From Closterium sp. NIES-65 (taxonomy: Eukaryota > Streptophyta > Zygnematophyceae > Desmidiales > Closteriaceae), in the NCBI GenBank assembly GCA_948144175.1, contig CANXME010001453.1, positions 744,001 to 808,000 on the forward strand: a DNA stretch of 64,000 nt. Direction: 5' to 3'. Shown here in pieces: positions 52,106 through 63,050 of this stretch; position 1 is the first letter of the stretch; each line of letters opens with the position of its first letter. The notes under the pieces are model-generated. The model was given only the letters and a program-made list of their open reading frames with translations, was not told the DNA's origin and did no database searches. Both the position numbers and the translations under genes were made by a program.

Positions 52106-52739
52106 GCCTGGCGCAGAACTCAGCAGGAAGCGCAGCGCGGTAGCGAGTGTCACTAGTGCGGAGGTGCGTAATGAGGTCAGCGACTATGGGAAAGGCAGCA
52201 AGGTCAGGGAAGAGTTACGGTAGCATGAGGCGGCTAAGTGCAACAGTGGCAGGGGAAGAGTAGCGTGCAACTACAGCGTCGTACAAGGTCTGAGCACTCT
52301 TGTACTGGCTAAAGTGTGCACGCTCAGTGGTCGGTAAGTGGCGGCGCACAGCAAGGTGAGCAGCAGCATCACGCGTGGCCCACTTTGAGCGAACAGTGGC
52401 GTCAGCATCAGCAGCAGGGGCAGAAGAGGCACCAGAAGTGAGGTCAAACAGGGAGAGACCGTCTGCCCTATCGCACTGACTACGCGAAGAGAGTCAGGGA
52501 GCCGGGTGACTATGTAGTAGAGGGTGATGTACATGGGGGGGGGGGGGGGGGGGGGGTTCTTGGCGCAGAATTCAGCAGGAAGCACAGCGCGGTAGCGAGT
52601 GTCACTAGTGCGGAGGTGCGTAATGAGGTCAGCGACAGTGGGAAAGGCAGCAAGGTCAGGGAAGAGGTACGGTAGCATGAGGCGGCTCAGTGCAGCGGTG
52701 GCAGGGGAGGAGTAGCGTGCAACTACAGCATCCTACAAG
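51694..52739 (-). pseudogene. Rearranged Gag N-terminal half of A7
   Basis: The leader joins Gag at about residue 85 (YKSAQTL), not at the usual Met. One segment reads to MYITLYYIVTRLPDSLRVV (52739-52490). Then sequence for a more N-terminal part of Gag starts again (about 52480), giving a partial tandem duplication that runs to the Gly-rich region at 51694. At the NPPP-MYITLY site both copies carry G homopolymers on the plus strand (22 at 52535-52556, 39 at 52066-52104). Confidence 0.82.
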
Positions 52740-53654
52740 GTCTGAGCACTCTTGTACCGGCTCGGGCGGCAACCGCAACTCGGCGGCTCGGGCGGCAACT
52801 GTGGCTCGGCGGCTCGGGCAGCAACTGCGGCTCGGGCGGCAACCGCGGCTCGACGACTCGGCGGCTCGGGCGGCTCGGGCGACTCGGGCGGCTCGGGCGG
52901 GTCGAGCAACTCGGCGGCTCGGGCGACGCGGCAGCTCGGGCGACTCGGCGGCTTGGGCGGTACGGGTAGGCGACGGGGCTGGGGCCGCACGGTGGCGACG
53001 GGGCCGGGGCCGCAGTTAGGTGACGAGGCCGGGGCCGCAGGTGGGCGACGGGGCCGGGGCCGCAGGTAGGCGACGGGGCCGGGGCCGTAGTGAGGCAACG
53101 AGGCCGCAGGTAGGGGACGGGGCCGCAGGTAGGCGACAGGGCCGGGGCCGCAGGTAGGCGACGGGGCCGGGGCCGCAGGTAGGCGACGGGGCCGGGGCCG
53201 CAGGTAGGGGACGGGGCCGAGGCCGCAGGTAGGCGACGAGGCCGGGGCCGCAGGAAGGCGACGGGGCCGGGGCCGCAGGTAGGCGACGGGCCCGCAGGGC
53301 CGCAGGTAGGCGACGGGGCCGTAGGGCTGCAGGTAGGCGACGGGGCCGTAGGGCCGCAGGTAGGCGACGGGGCCGTAGGGCCGCAGGTAGGCGACGGGGC
53401 TGGTAGGGTGACGGGGCCGCTAGGGCGACGGGGCCGCTAGGGCGACGGGGCCGCTAGGGCGACGGGGCCGCTAGGGCGACGGGGCCGCTAGGGCGACGGA
53501 TCAGGGGCCGCAAGGGCGGCGCGACGCAGCCGCTAGGGCAGCTCGACGGGATCAGAGAGGGGAGCGCGACTCGGGCTGAGCGCGCTCCGGGCAGGAAAAA
53601 AAAAAAAAAAACTCGACTTGGTGGGCCCTAGGAACAGTTCCCCCGAGGGAACCT
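52740..53654 (-). repeat. Leader of A7
   Basis: On the plus strand: ggctcgggcggctcgggcgac units (52760-52960), then about 20 copies of an 18-24-bp unit like gcaggtaggcgacggggccg (52980-53400) and cgctagggcgacggggc units (53405-53500). Sense strand is C-rich. GGGCCC lies at about 53624, next to an A18 run (53597-53614). Confidence 0.85.
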
Positions 53655-53665
53655 GCTCGATACCA

Positions 53666-53792
53666 TGAGAAAACTGAAACGAGAATGAAATGACTAAGTG
53701 AAAGTTGGGTACAAATACAAACCCTAGAAAGTTGTACCCCATATGTGCTACCCCACTATAGCCTACAATAGCTATGTCATATAAATCTGACA
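53666..53792 (-). repeat. 5' LTR of A7 (127 bp)
   Basis: Minus-strand TGTCAGATTTATATGAC to CAGTTTTCTCA, with the core CTATAGTGGGGTAGCACATA. The primer site next to it reads TGGTATCGAGC, one base short of canonical, as in A8. Confidence 0.88.
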
Positions 53793-54609
53793 CTGTTCTG
53801 CGGATGCAACATTGGCACACCGTCGACCTGCGACGTTGGCACGCCGTCGACTTGCATTGTTGGCAAGCCGCGACTTTGCACTGCTGGAGCGCGGTCGACC
53901 AAGTCGTGCTGGAACGCGGTCGACCGTGCTATGCTGGAAGTCGACCAGCAGCCTTGCTAGGTCTGATGTAGTCTTGCATACCTATATTGTTGCTATTATT
54001 TTGAACCATTGTTCTCAAATTTTGCTAGTGAAACTCTTGCGGTTTTGCCCTATGAACGCACAAGTGCTAGAGAATGACTTAGGAACGAAGAGATTCCTCC
54101 TACCCCGTGCCTAGCCCGTAGTCTAGCTCCTGTTGATAGAGTTATCTCTGCACTGTCCGTTGGGGCAGTCCTGGTGGTGGCGCTGGACGGGCTGGAGCTG
54201 CGGTTTCTGGAGGTACTCCCTCCAAAAATTGAGATAGTGGGGAAGCGAAGGTGTGGGCGCGATCCGAGAAGAGATCGTAGGCTACGAATACCAAGTTTTA
54301 TGAGTGCAATTTAGCGGGCGAGCAAGAATTGCACTATCAAAGCAAAACAATAGATTGAGCGAAGGCATGAGCAAAGAATATATAGCGAAGCTAGCGAGGT
54401 AACAGTAATGCAAGAAATTGGGGTGCGCTACGGGTCTAGCGTCGAGGTTGGGAAATGTGAACAGTGGCGGAGGTCCAGAGTGTGGGTTACCAACCGAACT
54501 GTGAGGTAGGCAGGAACATTGGTCGAGGCGAGTGTTGCGAGTGGTAACGATGCACTGTTTGGTATTGTTGGCGGGAACAGTCATGTACACGGTAAGCAGG
54601 AGTGATAAG
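53793..54609. other. Unclassified sequence between A7 and A8
   Basis: Positions 53815-53950 carry imperfect repeats of about 20 bp built around GTCGAC and TTGGCACGCC/CTGGAGCGCG. The rest is of moderate GC content and holds an inverted repeat (gtgcaattt ... gaattgcac, 54305-54334). Short frames show no recognisable domain. It may be host intergenic DNA or an unrecognised element edge. Confidence 0.5.
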
Positions 54610-54740
54610 TGTCAGAACATTATAGCTTATACATTTGTGTAGGCTGTAGTGGGGTAGCCCATATGGGGTACAACCCAATTAGGGTTAGTACTTGTACCCA
54701 ACTCTTTCATAGTTCATTCATCCATTCTCACTTCTCGTCA
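54610..54740 (+). repeat. 5' LTR of A8 with PBS
   Basis: TGTCAGAACATTATAGC to CTTCTCGTCA, with the palindromic core GTAGCCCATATGGGGTAC. The primer site TGGTATCGAGC at 54741 lacks one A relative to canonical. Confidence 0.92.
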
Positions 54741-54751
54741 TGGTATCGAGC

Positions 54752-55748
54752 AGGTTCCCGAGTGGGAATACTGCCTAGGGCCCACTACGTACTTTTTCTC
54801 CTCTGCCCGGAGCGCGCTTACCTCCTAACCCAAGTAGCGCCCCGAGACGCCTTTTGGCCGCCCTTACTGCCCCTCGAGCCGCCCACCGTTGGCCCCGCTA
54901 CGGCCCCGTTGGCCCTTCTTAGGCCCCGTCGGCCCCGCTTAGGCCTCGCTACGGCCTCGTTGCGGTCCCACTTAGGCCCTGTCGGCCCCTCACTTCGGCC
55001 CCGTCGGCCCCGCTTAGCCCACCGTCGGCCCCGCTTAGGCCCCGTCGGCCCCGCTATAGCCCGGCTTAGGCCCCGCTACGGCCACGATTGGCCCCGCTTA
55101 GGCCCCGTCGGCCCCGTTGCGGCCCCGCTTAGGCCCCGTCGGCCCCACTTCGACCCCGTTGCGGCCCTGCTACAGCCCCGCTACGGCCCCGTCGGCCCCG
55201 CTTAGCCCACCGTCGGCCCCGCTTAGGCCCCGTCGGCCCCGCTATAGCCCCGCTTAGGCCCCGCTACGGCCCCGATTGGCCCCGCTTAGGTCCCGTCTGG
55301 CCCCGTTACGGCCCCGTTACGGCCCCGCTTAGGCCCCGCCGGCCCCACTTAGGCCCCGCTAAGGCCCCACTTCGGCCCCACTAAGGCCCAACTAAGGCCC
55401 CGCTAAGGCCCCGTCGGCCCCACTTCGGCCCCACTGCGGCCCCACTAAGGCCCCTGCTACGGCCCTGTCCCAACCGCCCGAGTCGCCCAGCCACCAACCG
55501 CCAGGCAGCCGAGCTGACCAGCAGCCGAGCCGCCCGACAGCCGAGCCGCCCGACAACCGAGCCGCCCAGCACCGTGTAGCCGAGCCGCCCAGCAGCCGAG
55601 CCGCCCAGCAGCCGAGCCGCCCGTACCGCCGAGCCGCCCGGCAGCCGAGCCGCCCTGCAGCCGAGCCGCCGAGCAGCCCGATCGCCCCACCTGCCTGATA
55701 AGAGCTCAGTCTCTGCCTCCCTGCGCTGACTGCCTGCCTACTGGTGTT
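54752..55748 (+). repeat. Leader of A8
   Basis: C-rich leader after AGGGCCCAC. Positions 54890-55450 are about 40 irregular units of ccccgcttaggccccgtcgg type. Positions 55460-55680 are ccgagccgcccagcag units. No conserved frame is seen. Confidence 0.85.
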
Positions 55749-58700
55749 ATGGCTTCCCCTAGCGTCCTCGCTTTTGACGGTGAGGGTCGGGCAGTGGACT
55801 TTGAGGTCTGGGTAGATGATCTTCAGCTTTTTCTGCAGTGCGATAGGGCAGACGGCCTCTCACTGTTTGACCTCACTTCTGTTGCCTCCCCTGCCCCTGC
55901 TGCTAATGCTGACGCCACTGTTCGCTCCCAGTGGGCCACACGTGATGCTGCTGCTCGCCTTGCTGTTCGCCGCCACTTACCGACCACTGAGCGTGCACAC
56001 TTTAGCCAGTACAAGAGTGCTCAGACCTTGTACGACGCTGTAGTTGCACGCTACTCTTCCCCTGCCACTGCTGCACTGAGCCGCCTCATGCTTCCCTTCC
56101 TCTTCCCTGACCTTGCTGCCTTTCCCACTGTCGCTGACCTCATTACGCACCTCCGCACTAGTGACACTCGCTACCGCGCTGCGCTTCCTGCTAAGTTCTG
56201 CGCCAAGAACCCCCCCCCCCCCATGTACATCACCCTATACTACATAGTCACCCGGCTCCCTGACTCTCTTCGCGTAGTCAGGGACCACTTCCTCTCTGTT
56301 TGCCCCACCACTCTCACCGTTGACCTCCTCGAGAAGGCCCTCCTAGCGATAGAGAAGAGCATAGTCGCTGTAGGAGCCTCTCGTGGTGACCCTCGCACCC
56401 CCGTCTTTGAGGGGTGTTCTCCCTCCCCCCTCTTGCCCTCTGTCCCCTCTGCTGCTGCGGCCGACCTCGTTGGTTTCGAGTCGGTCGGCGCTGCGTCTGC
56501 CCCGAGTGGGAGACGCCGCACCGGCAAGGGCAAGGGGGGCAAGGGCTCTGGAGGGGGTGGAGGGGGCGGTGGAGGTGGTGGTGGAGGCGTTGAAGGGAGT
56601 TGGGGTGGTGGTGGGAGTGGTGCCGGGGGTGGTGGTGGCGGCAGCAGCAGTGGAGGCGGCGGAGGCGGTGGAGGTGGCGGAGGGAGCGGAGGCGGCGGAG
56701 GTAGTGGAGGAAGCGGAGGTGGAGGAGGCGGCGGAGGCGGCGGAGGCGGCGGTGGCGGCGGCCGCGGCGGCGGCGGCGGCGGCGGTGGTGGTGCGAGTCG
56801 CGACTCTGCACCGAGGAGTGGCTCCGGTGGTGGTCAGCGCCAGCAGCAGCAGCGGAGCGGTGTGACCATGTCCCCTTAGCAGCTTCGTGAGTGGTACACT
56901 GCACGCCAGCGAGGTGGGGGTTTTGGTCCCTGCTCCTACGCTCTCCGTATCGGCGACCGCACTGGTGAGCAGTGCGGAGGTCCGCACTCCACCCAGCGCT
57001 GCTTTGGTCGCCTGGCGGACGCGTGGCGTCGCCAGTTCCCTGAGGCGTCAGAGATCCCTCGCTGGGGAGATCTGGCCAAGGCTGGGGTTGCTATCTTTGA
57101 TCTTGACTTTGATGCTATTCTTGCTGCCATGTATGCTGTTGCTGATAGTGTTGAGGGTGCCTGTTACCTGTGTGTACCGCATGACCCGGGCATTGAGGCT
57201 GCTGCGCTAGGTGCTGGTGAAGTTGCTGCTCTAAGTGCTAGTGCGTCTACTGCCCCAGGTGCAGGTGAGTCTGCTCTCTCAGGTATTGCTTCGGCTCAGG
57301 CCCTCCACACCTTCACCCTGGACTCGGGTGCGTCCCGCTCCTTCTTTCGAGACCTCACCACTCTTACGCCGCTTAGTCGGCCGGTTGCAGTCTCCGTAGC
57401 AGACCCCTCTGGGGGTCCTGTCCTTGCTAGCTTCTCCACTGTCCTTCCGTGCCCTGCAACCCCCTCTGGCACCCTGTCTGGTGTGTACCTCCCCTCGTTC
57501 TCTACGAAATTGGTGAGTGGAGCGGACCTACAGGATCAAGGGGTTGACCAGTTCACTCCTGCGAGACAGCGAGTGACCCACTGCACGTGTGCTCGGACAG
57601 GTCGACACCTGGCCACGTTCAGACGTCGGCCAGGGTCGAGCCTGTACACCCTTACTACTGCGTCTCCTCCTGCCGCTGAGTCTGCCGAGGTAGCTGCGTC
57701 AAGTCAGGTGTTTGCTGCGGCGTCCAGGTCTGGTCCTGAGTCTGCCCCCCGCTCGTGTTGTCTACTGTCCCACCAGACTCTCCTTTGGCACCACCGCCTT
57801 GGTCACCCTTCCTTGCCTCGTCTCCGAGGCATGGCCTCCCGTGTCCTTGTCTCTGGTCTTCCTCGGTCTCTCCCTCCCCTTCCTCCGGGGCCTGGCCCTA
57901 CCTGCGTCCCCTATGTCGAGGGGCGACAGCGCGCCGCCCCTCACTCCTCCGAGTTTCCTCCGACAGAGGCTCCGCTGCAGACTCTCCACATGGACGTGTG
58001 GGGCCCAGCCCGCGTCAGTGGGCAGGGACGAGAGCGGTACTTTCTGCTGGTCGTTGACGACTACTCGCGTTACACCACAGTCTTCCCCTTGCGCAGCAAG
58101 GGTGACGTCACTGAGGTGTTGATCGACTAGATCCGCGCAGCTCGTCTCCAACTCAGAGAGAGTTTCGGCTTGGACTTTCCTGTTCTGCGTCTGCACTCGA
58201 ACAGAGGCGGGGAGTTGTCCTCTGCCCATCTGGGAGCCTTCTGTCGTGCACAGGGCATCCGCCAGACCTTCACGCTTCCGGCCTCTCCACAGCAAAATAG
58301 GATTGCTGAGCGCCGCATTGGCATGGTCAAGGACGTCGCTCGTACGTCCATGATGCATGCGGTTGCCCCCCATTTTCTGTGGCCGTTTGCGGTTCAGTAC
58401 GCCGCGCATCAGCTCAACCTGCAGCCCCGGGACTCCTTGCCAGAGACCTCCCCCGCCTTGCGGTGGACCGGGAAGGTTGGCGAAGCATCTGCGTTTCGGG
58501 TCTGGGGATCTCGGGCGTTTGTCCGCGACTCGTCTGCGGACAAGCTGTCCCCCCGTGCTGTTCCCTGCGTCTTCCTTGGCTTCCCCCCCGACGCGCCTGG
58601 CTGGCGGTTTTACCACCCCACCTCGCGCCGTGTTCTGTCCTCCCAGGACGTCACCTTTGACGAGTCGGTGCATTACTACCGTCTCTTCCCCTACCGCACT

Positions 58701-61590
58701 GCGCCCCTCCCCCCGCCGCCGCTCTTCCTTGCGCCAGGTGCTGCCCAGGTAGACCCCCTCCCTCCTGAGGGTCCTGCCCTTTCAGGTGTGTCCCAGGTAG
58801 ACGCAGTCGAGCCTGTCGAGGTAGCGGTCGACTCTAGTGCTGCTAGAGGTGCTGAGCCTGCGGGTGCCGGGTCTGAAGGTGCTGGGTCTGGGGGTGCTGA
58901 GACTGGGGGTGCTGAGACTGGGGGTGCTGAGACTAGGGGTGCTGAGTCTGGGGGTGCTGAGACTGGGTGTGCTGCGCCTGGGGGTGCAGGGTCTGCTCGT
59001 GTGGCCGCCGGCGGTGCTTCGTCGGGGCGGGAGCCGCTCTCCCCACAGGAGCTGCGCGAGTGGTTCGCCCGCCGCTGGAGACGTGCTGCTGAGTCAGGGG
59101 GTGCTACTAGAGCTGCAGGAGTTGGTCCTGTTGGGGCTACTGTTGGTGCTAGTGCGCCTGGGGGTGTTGGCGCTGGTGTTTCTACTGGTGCTGGTGCCTC
59201 TGGGGGTGCTGCTTAGGCTGCTGGTGCTGCCGGTTCTACTGGAGTTGGAGCTGCTGGGGGTGTTGGCGCTGGCGGTACTGCTGGCGCTGGTGCTTCTAAG
59301 GGTCCTGGAGCTGGCGCTGTTGGAGCTGGAGGTTCTGCTGGCGCTGGTGCTGCCACTGGGGGTCCTGGTGCCGTTCTTGCTAGTTCTGAAGGCGCTGCGC
59401 GGCCGAGGCCGTAATTCGTTCCCCTCCTGGAGCAGGTTCTTGGTCTCCCTCCCTCAACTGGTCCTGCTCCTCCCTTAGAGTGTCCGCAGCCTGTCCAGTT
59501 GCAGTCCCACTTACTGCCCACCTCCCCGCTACCCTCTCCTTCTCCCTACACTGGTCCTACTGGAGGTCTTGCTGAGCGTCGTGAGCTTGCGTCTCGTCCT
59601 GCGTCGCCTGTTCGTGCTCCTCGCACTAGTGGTCGTACTGCACGTCCGCGTCCTCCTGCAGTCCTCTCTTCCTTCACTTGCTGACCCGGAGTTCGACTCC
59701 CTTCGTGCTGCTAGTCCTTCGGTCACGCGCCTTCTTACTACTGTTGTCATTGACCCTACCTTTGAGTCCACTGCTGCGTCTGCTCTGGTTGTTGAGCTTG
59801 TCGAATTTGCTGCTCGCTGTCGTCTAGACTACGCTGCCAGTCTTGTTGCTGCGTCTGAGTCTGTCTGTCCTCCGTCCATCGGGGGTGAGTGTGCTCCTAG
59901 CACGGACTTCCTTGAGGACAGGCAGGAGGAGTTCCAGTGCTTTGCTGCTGCTTTGCCCGATCTCGTGTCCTCGCTGATTGCCCCTGAGGGAGACCCGGAT
60001 GCACCAGACATCCCGACTCCTCGATCGTACGCTGAGGCGATCGAGGGTCCCTACTCCTCTCAGTGGCAGTCGGCCATGGACGCAGAGATGGCTTCCTGGA
60101 AATCCACAGGCACCTACGTCGACGAGGTTCCCCCACCTAGGGCGAACATCGTCAGTGGGATGTGGATCTTCAGGGTGAAGCGGCCGCCTGGCTCTCCGCC
60201 TGTCTTCAAGGCGCGTTACATGGCTCGAGGCTTCAGTCAGCGGCAGGGAGTTGACTACTTTCAGACCTTCTCTCCCACCCCGAAGATGACCACTCTTCGG
60301 GTACTGCTGCACATAGCCGCTCAGCGCGACCACGAGCTTCACTCTCTTGACTTCAGCACAGCTTTCCTGCAGGGCAGCCTGCACGAGGAGGTCTGGCTGC
60401 GCCGCCCTCGTGGCTTCACTGGGTTGTTTCCTCCTGGTACATAGTGGAGCCTCCGGCGGCCAGTCTACGGTCTCCGCTAGGCGCCCCGTGAGTGGCACGA
60501 CACACTGAGGACTACACTTGCGGCTCTTGGGTTTGCTCCTTCTACAGCCGACCTGTCGCTGTTTCTACGCACCGACACCTCTTTGCCGCCGTTCTACATC
60601 CTCGTGTACGTCGACGACTTGGTCTTTGCCACTGCTGACACTGCTGGACTCGCCCACGTGAAGTCCGAGCTGCAGAAGAGACACACGTGCACAGACCCGG
60701 GTGAACTGCGCAGCTACCTTGGCTTGCAGATCACCCGGGACAGAGCACAGCGCACCATTACCCTGACTCAGTCACACATGGTGCAGCAGGTCCTTCAGCG
60801 CTTCGGCTTCACGTACTCCTCGCCTCAGGCCACTCCTCTGTCTACCCGCCACTCGCTCTCAGCTCTGCCTTCGGATGAGTCCGTAGAGTCGAGTGGCCCG
60901 TACCCAGAGCTTGTTGGCTGCCTCATGTACCTGATGACCTGCACACGACCTGACCTTGCATACCCTCTTAGCATCTTGGCACGCTATGTTGCTCCTGGGA
61001 GACACAGACCAGAGCACATGGCTGCAGCGAAGAGGGTGTTGCGCTACGTGTGCAGTACGTCGGGCATGGGGCTAGTGCTTGGAGGGAGACGTCGAGTAGT
61101 CCTCACATGTCACGCTGATGCTTCTTGGGCTGACGACCAGACTACGCAGCGGTCGTCACAGGGTTACACCTTCAGCCTTGGTTCCGGCTCTGTTTCGTGG
61201 CGGTCTACCCGCTCGTCCTCTGTTCTCGGCTCCAGCTGTGAGGCTGAGATCTACGCGGGGGCCATGGCTGCACAGGAGCTACGCTGGCTCACCTACCTTC
61301 TGACTGACCTAGGAGAGCCGCCTCGTTCTCCTCCAGTTCTGTACGTAGACAACAAGGCCATGCTGGCCTTGTGTCGGGAGCACAGACTGGAGCACAGAAC
61401 GAAGCACATTGCTCTCCGCTACTTCCTGTCTCGTGAGCTGCAGCAGCGTGGTCAGCTGCGCCTTGCTTACGTGGCCTCTGAGGCCAACACTGCTGATATC
61501 TTCACCAAGGCCCTTCCGCCTTGTGATCATCAGCGTTTCTGTACTGTGCTAGGTCTTGTGCATACCTGGCCTCACTTGCTCACTTCTTGA
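55749..61590 (+). pseudogene. Gag-Pol of A8 with stops and a frameshift
   Basis: MASPSVLAFDGEGR at 55749 opens Gag. It is followed by a C12 run (56211-56222) at NPPPPMYITLY, a very Gly-rich stretch (56550-56790), then a TAG at 56877 (CAG in A5). The zinc-like motif C-x13-CGGPHSTQRC and the protease LDSGASRSFF (about 57330) are intact. A TAG replaces Trp at about 58128. Integrase reads LHSNRGGEL (Asp to Asn, about 58197). There are further stops near 59214 and 59413, a deletion/frameshift near 59670, and TAGs near 60442 and 60478. From 60483 RT (YVDD near 60608) and RNase H are open to a TGA at 61590. Confidence 0.92.
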
Positions 61591-61936
61591 TCTTGTTTGT
61601 ACTGTATTCTTTCTACACCTGCTCTTGCTTGTGTTACCTTTATATATATGTTCTTGCATGTGAACTGGCCTTGTGGCCCTACTCTTGTGCTCGGACTGTG
61701 TGGTGACTTTGTGATCCACCCTGAGCTTGCTTTGCTTCGCTTTGCTTTGCTTTGCTTGACTGGTCTTGTGACCACTTGTTCTCCCCCACTTTGCCTATGG
61801 GGGTGTGTCAGAACATTATCGCTTATGCATTTGTGTAGGCTGTAGTGGGTTAGCCCATATGGGGTACAACCCAATTAGGGTTAGTACTTGTACCCAACTC
61901 TTTCATAGTTCATTCATCCATTCTCACTTCTCGTCA
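61591..61936 (+). repeat. 3' untranslated block, polypurine tract and 3' LTR of A8
   Basis: Positions 61640-61805 carry TATATATATG, CATGTGAACTGGCC, TGATCCACCCTGAGC and an expanded GCTTT repeat, then CTCCCCCACTTTGCC and TATGGGGGTG. The LTR begins at 61806. Confidence 0.9.
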
Positions 61937-61940
61937 ATAA

Positions 61941-62538
61941 GTAAGGAAAAATATCTTTTCCTTACACATACTGGGGTTGTTCGACAGGCATGCAAGCCCT
62001 TCCGCGGAATCATCTCAGCTATTTCGACTTTGGGTTTTTTTCCCATGGTCAGCCCGTAATTTGGTCTAACTGGGCTTTAACGCTCTGGAACCCTAAGGGT
62101 TAGGGTTAGCCTGTCGAACGCTGCTTTAGCCACTCAAATTCATCCCCCTTGAAAGCACCGCGAGGCTTCTCATACGCACAGGGACGAGCCTAGCTCTAGC
62201 CCAGCCCTCACATCCTTAAGGTGGAGGTTGGCCAAGGGATAGGCTAGAGTTCCGAATGGGAGGGAATACCCACCCCATACCCCACAAAAACCTTTCCACT
62301 AGGACCCATGCTCCAACCATCCCTATCTCTGCCCTGAAAAATTCATTTGCCTTCGCAACCATTGGACGCGTGAGGGTTGTGTGGGTTTTTATTTCCCCCA
62401 TGATTTACCTAGGTTTCTATGCCGTGCGGTGCTAACTTTTGGATCCTGCCCACGAAGAAAATGATGGAAGGTGGGGTGGCAACATCGCCACGACGTTCCC
62501 CTCCTTACGACCTTGGGAGGCGCGGCTTCCGATTTCGT

Positions 62539-62571
<33 letters not shown>

Positions 62572-62897
62572 CCCCTGGGGAAGTTTCTTCGAAATCACCT
62601 CTTAGCTCTAGCCTAACCCTAGCACTGCAAGGAGATGGCTGCCTGTCGAACAGCCCCACTGTCATAGATCCGGGCGATGATGGTAAGGAATAGGAATTTT
62701 CCATACAACCGTCCGAAAGTGAGAAAAGTAGTAAATTTTATTATCGTTACACGCCCTTAGGACGCGGTAAAATTGCAAACATTGCACGATTGTTCCCGTA
62801 TATCGAGTCGCGCGTTCGATTCAGCGGATCGATTGGCAAAACGCTGCGCAAACGTCATTGTAGCAATTGTGTAAGGAATTTTCTCGACATTCCTTAC
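61941..62897. mobile_element. Candidate foldback/TIR element
   Basis: The left end GTAAGGAAAAATATCTTTTC then CTTACACA, and the right end read inverted, GTAAGGAATGTCGAGAAAAT then TCCTTACACA, share the same outer and inner blocks; each is itself a hairpin. Inside, TGGGGTTGTTCGACAGGC (61972) and its inverse near 62638-62656 form a second inverted pair, with a third copy inverted at 62108. No transposase frame is seen, and a clear target duplication is not visible. Confidence 0.45.
62539..62568 (+). repeat. G30 homopolymer
   Basis: An uninterrupted run of 30 G within the candidate foldback element. It could be genuine or affected by assembly, since long homopolymers are error-prone. Confidence 0.8.
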
Positions 62898-62904
62898 CAC
62901 ATCC

Positions 62905-63038
62905 TGTCAGAGTATTATAGCTGATGCATGTTTGTAGGCTATAGTGGGGTAGCACATATGGGGTACAGGGTTTCTAGGGTTGCATTTGTACCCAATCTTT
63001 CCTTAGTCATTCTCATTTCCTGTTTTCCTTACTTCACA
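62905..63038 (+). repeat. 5' LTR of A9 (134 bp) with PBS
   Basis: It ends CCTTACTTCACA at 63038 and is followed by TGGTATAGAGCG, which deviates from canonical by one base (C to A). Core GGCTATAGTGGGGTAGCACA is present. Confidence 0.88.
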
Positions 63039-63050
63039 TGGTATAGAGCG

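Larger units (their letters stand above)
44451..53792 (-). mobile_element. Copia element A7, 3' end lost, hosts B'
   Basis: A minus-strand family A copy with a 127-bp 5' LTR (53666-53792), leader, rearranged gag, protease, integrase and linker, cut at 44451 just before the RT fingers. It is joined tail to tail with A6; GTC at 44451-44453 fits both sides. Gag is split by the truncated B' copy (47653-51693). The integrase Glu is changed to Val. Confidence 0.87.
54610..61936 (+). mobile_element. Copia element A8, complete but decayed
   Basis: LTRs of 131 bp (54610-54740, 61806-61936), three differences by eye, and a perfect ATAAG duplication (54605-54609, 61937-61941). It is full length (7,327 bp) like A5 but has at least six stops, a frameshift near 59670, and an integrase Asp changed to Asn. 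It is intermediate in age between A5 and A3. Confidence 0.95.

Noticed and set aside
39809..53792. A6 and A7 as the two arms of one large palindrome
   Set aside because: They are different family A copies: leaders, LTR types and deletions differ, and B' interrupts only one. The join is a breakpoint, not a symmetric duplication.
53774..54600. Host genes in the two short frames of the A7-A8 spacer
   Set aside because: Frames are around 100 codons or less, repeat-derived or overlapping an LTR, with no domain or splice-supported extension.
55749..61590. In-frame TAG at conserved Gln codons as a sign of a variant genetic code
   Set aside because: TAG also replaces Trp and other residues, TGA and TAA stops occur too, and the intact A5 frame uses only CAG/CAA-type Gln codons with no internal TAG. 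Mutational decay explains it.
62085..62112. Telomere-like motif (ccctaagggttagggttag)
   Set aside because: Only two TTAGGG units with a palindromic start; far too short for an interstitial telomere array.
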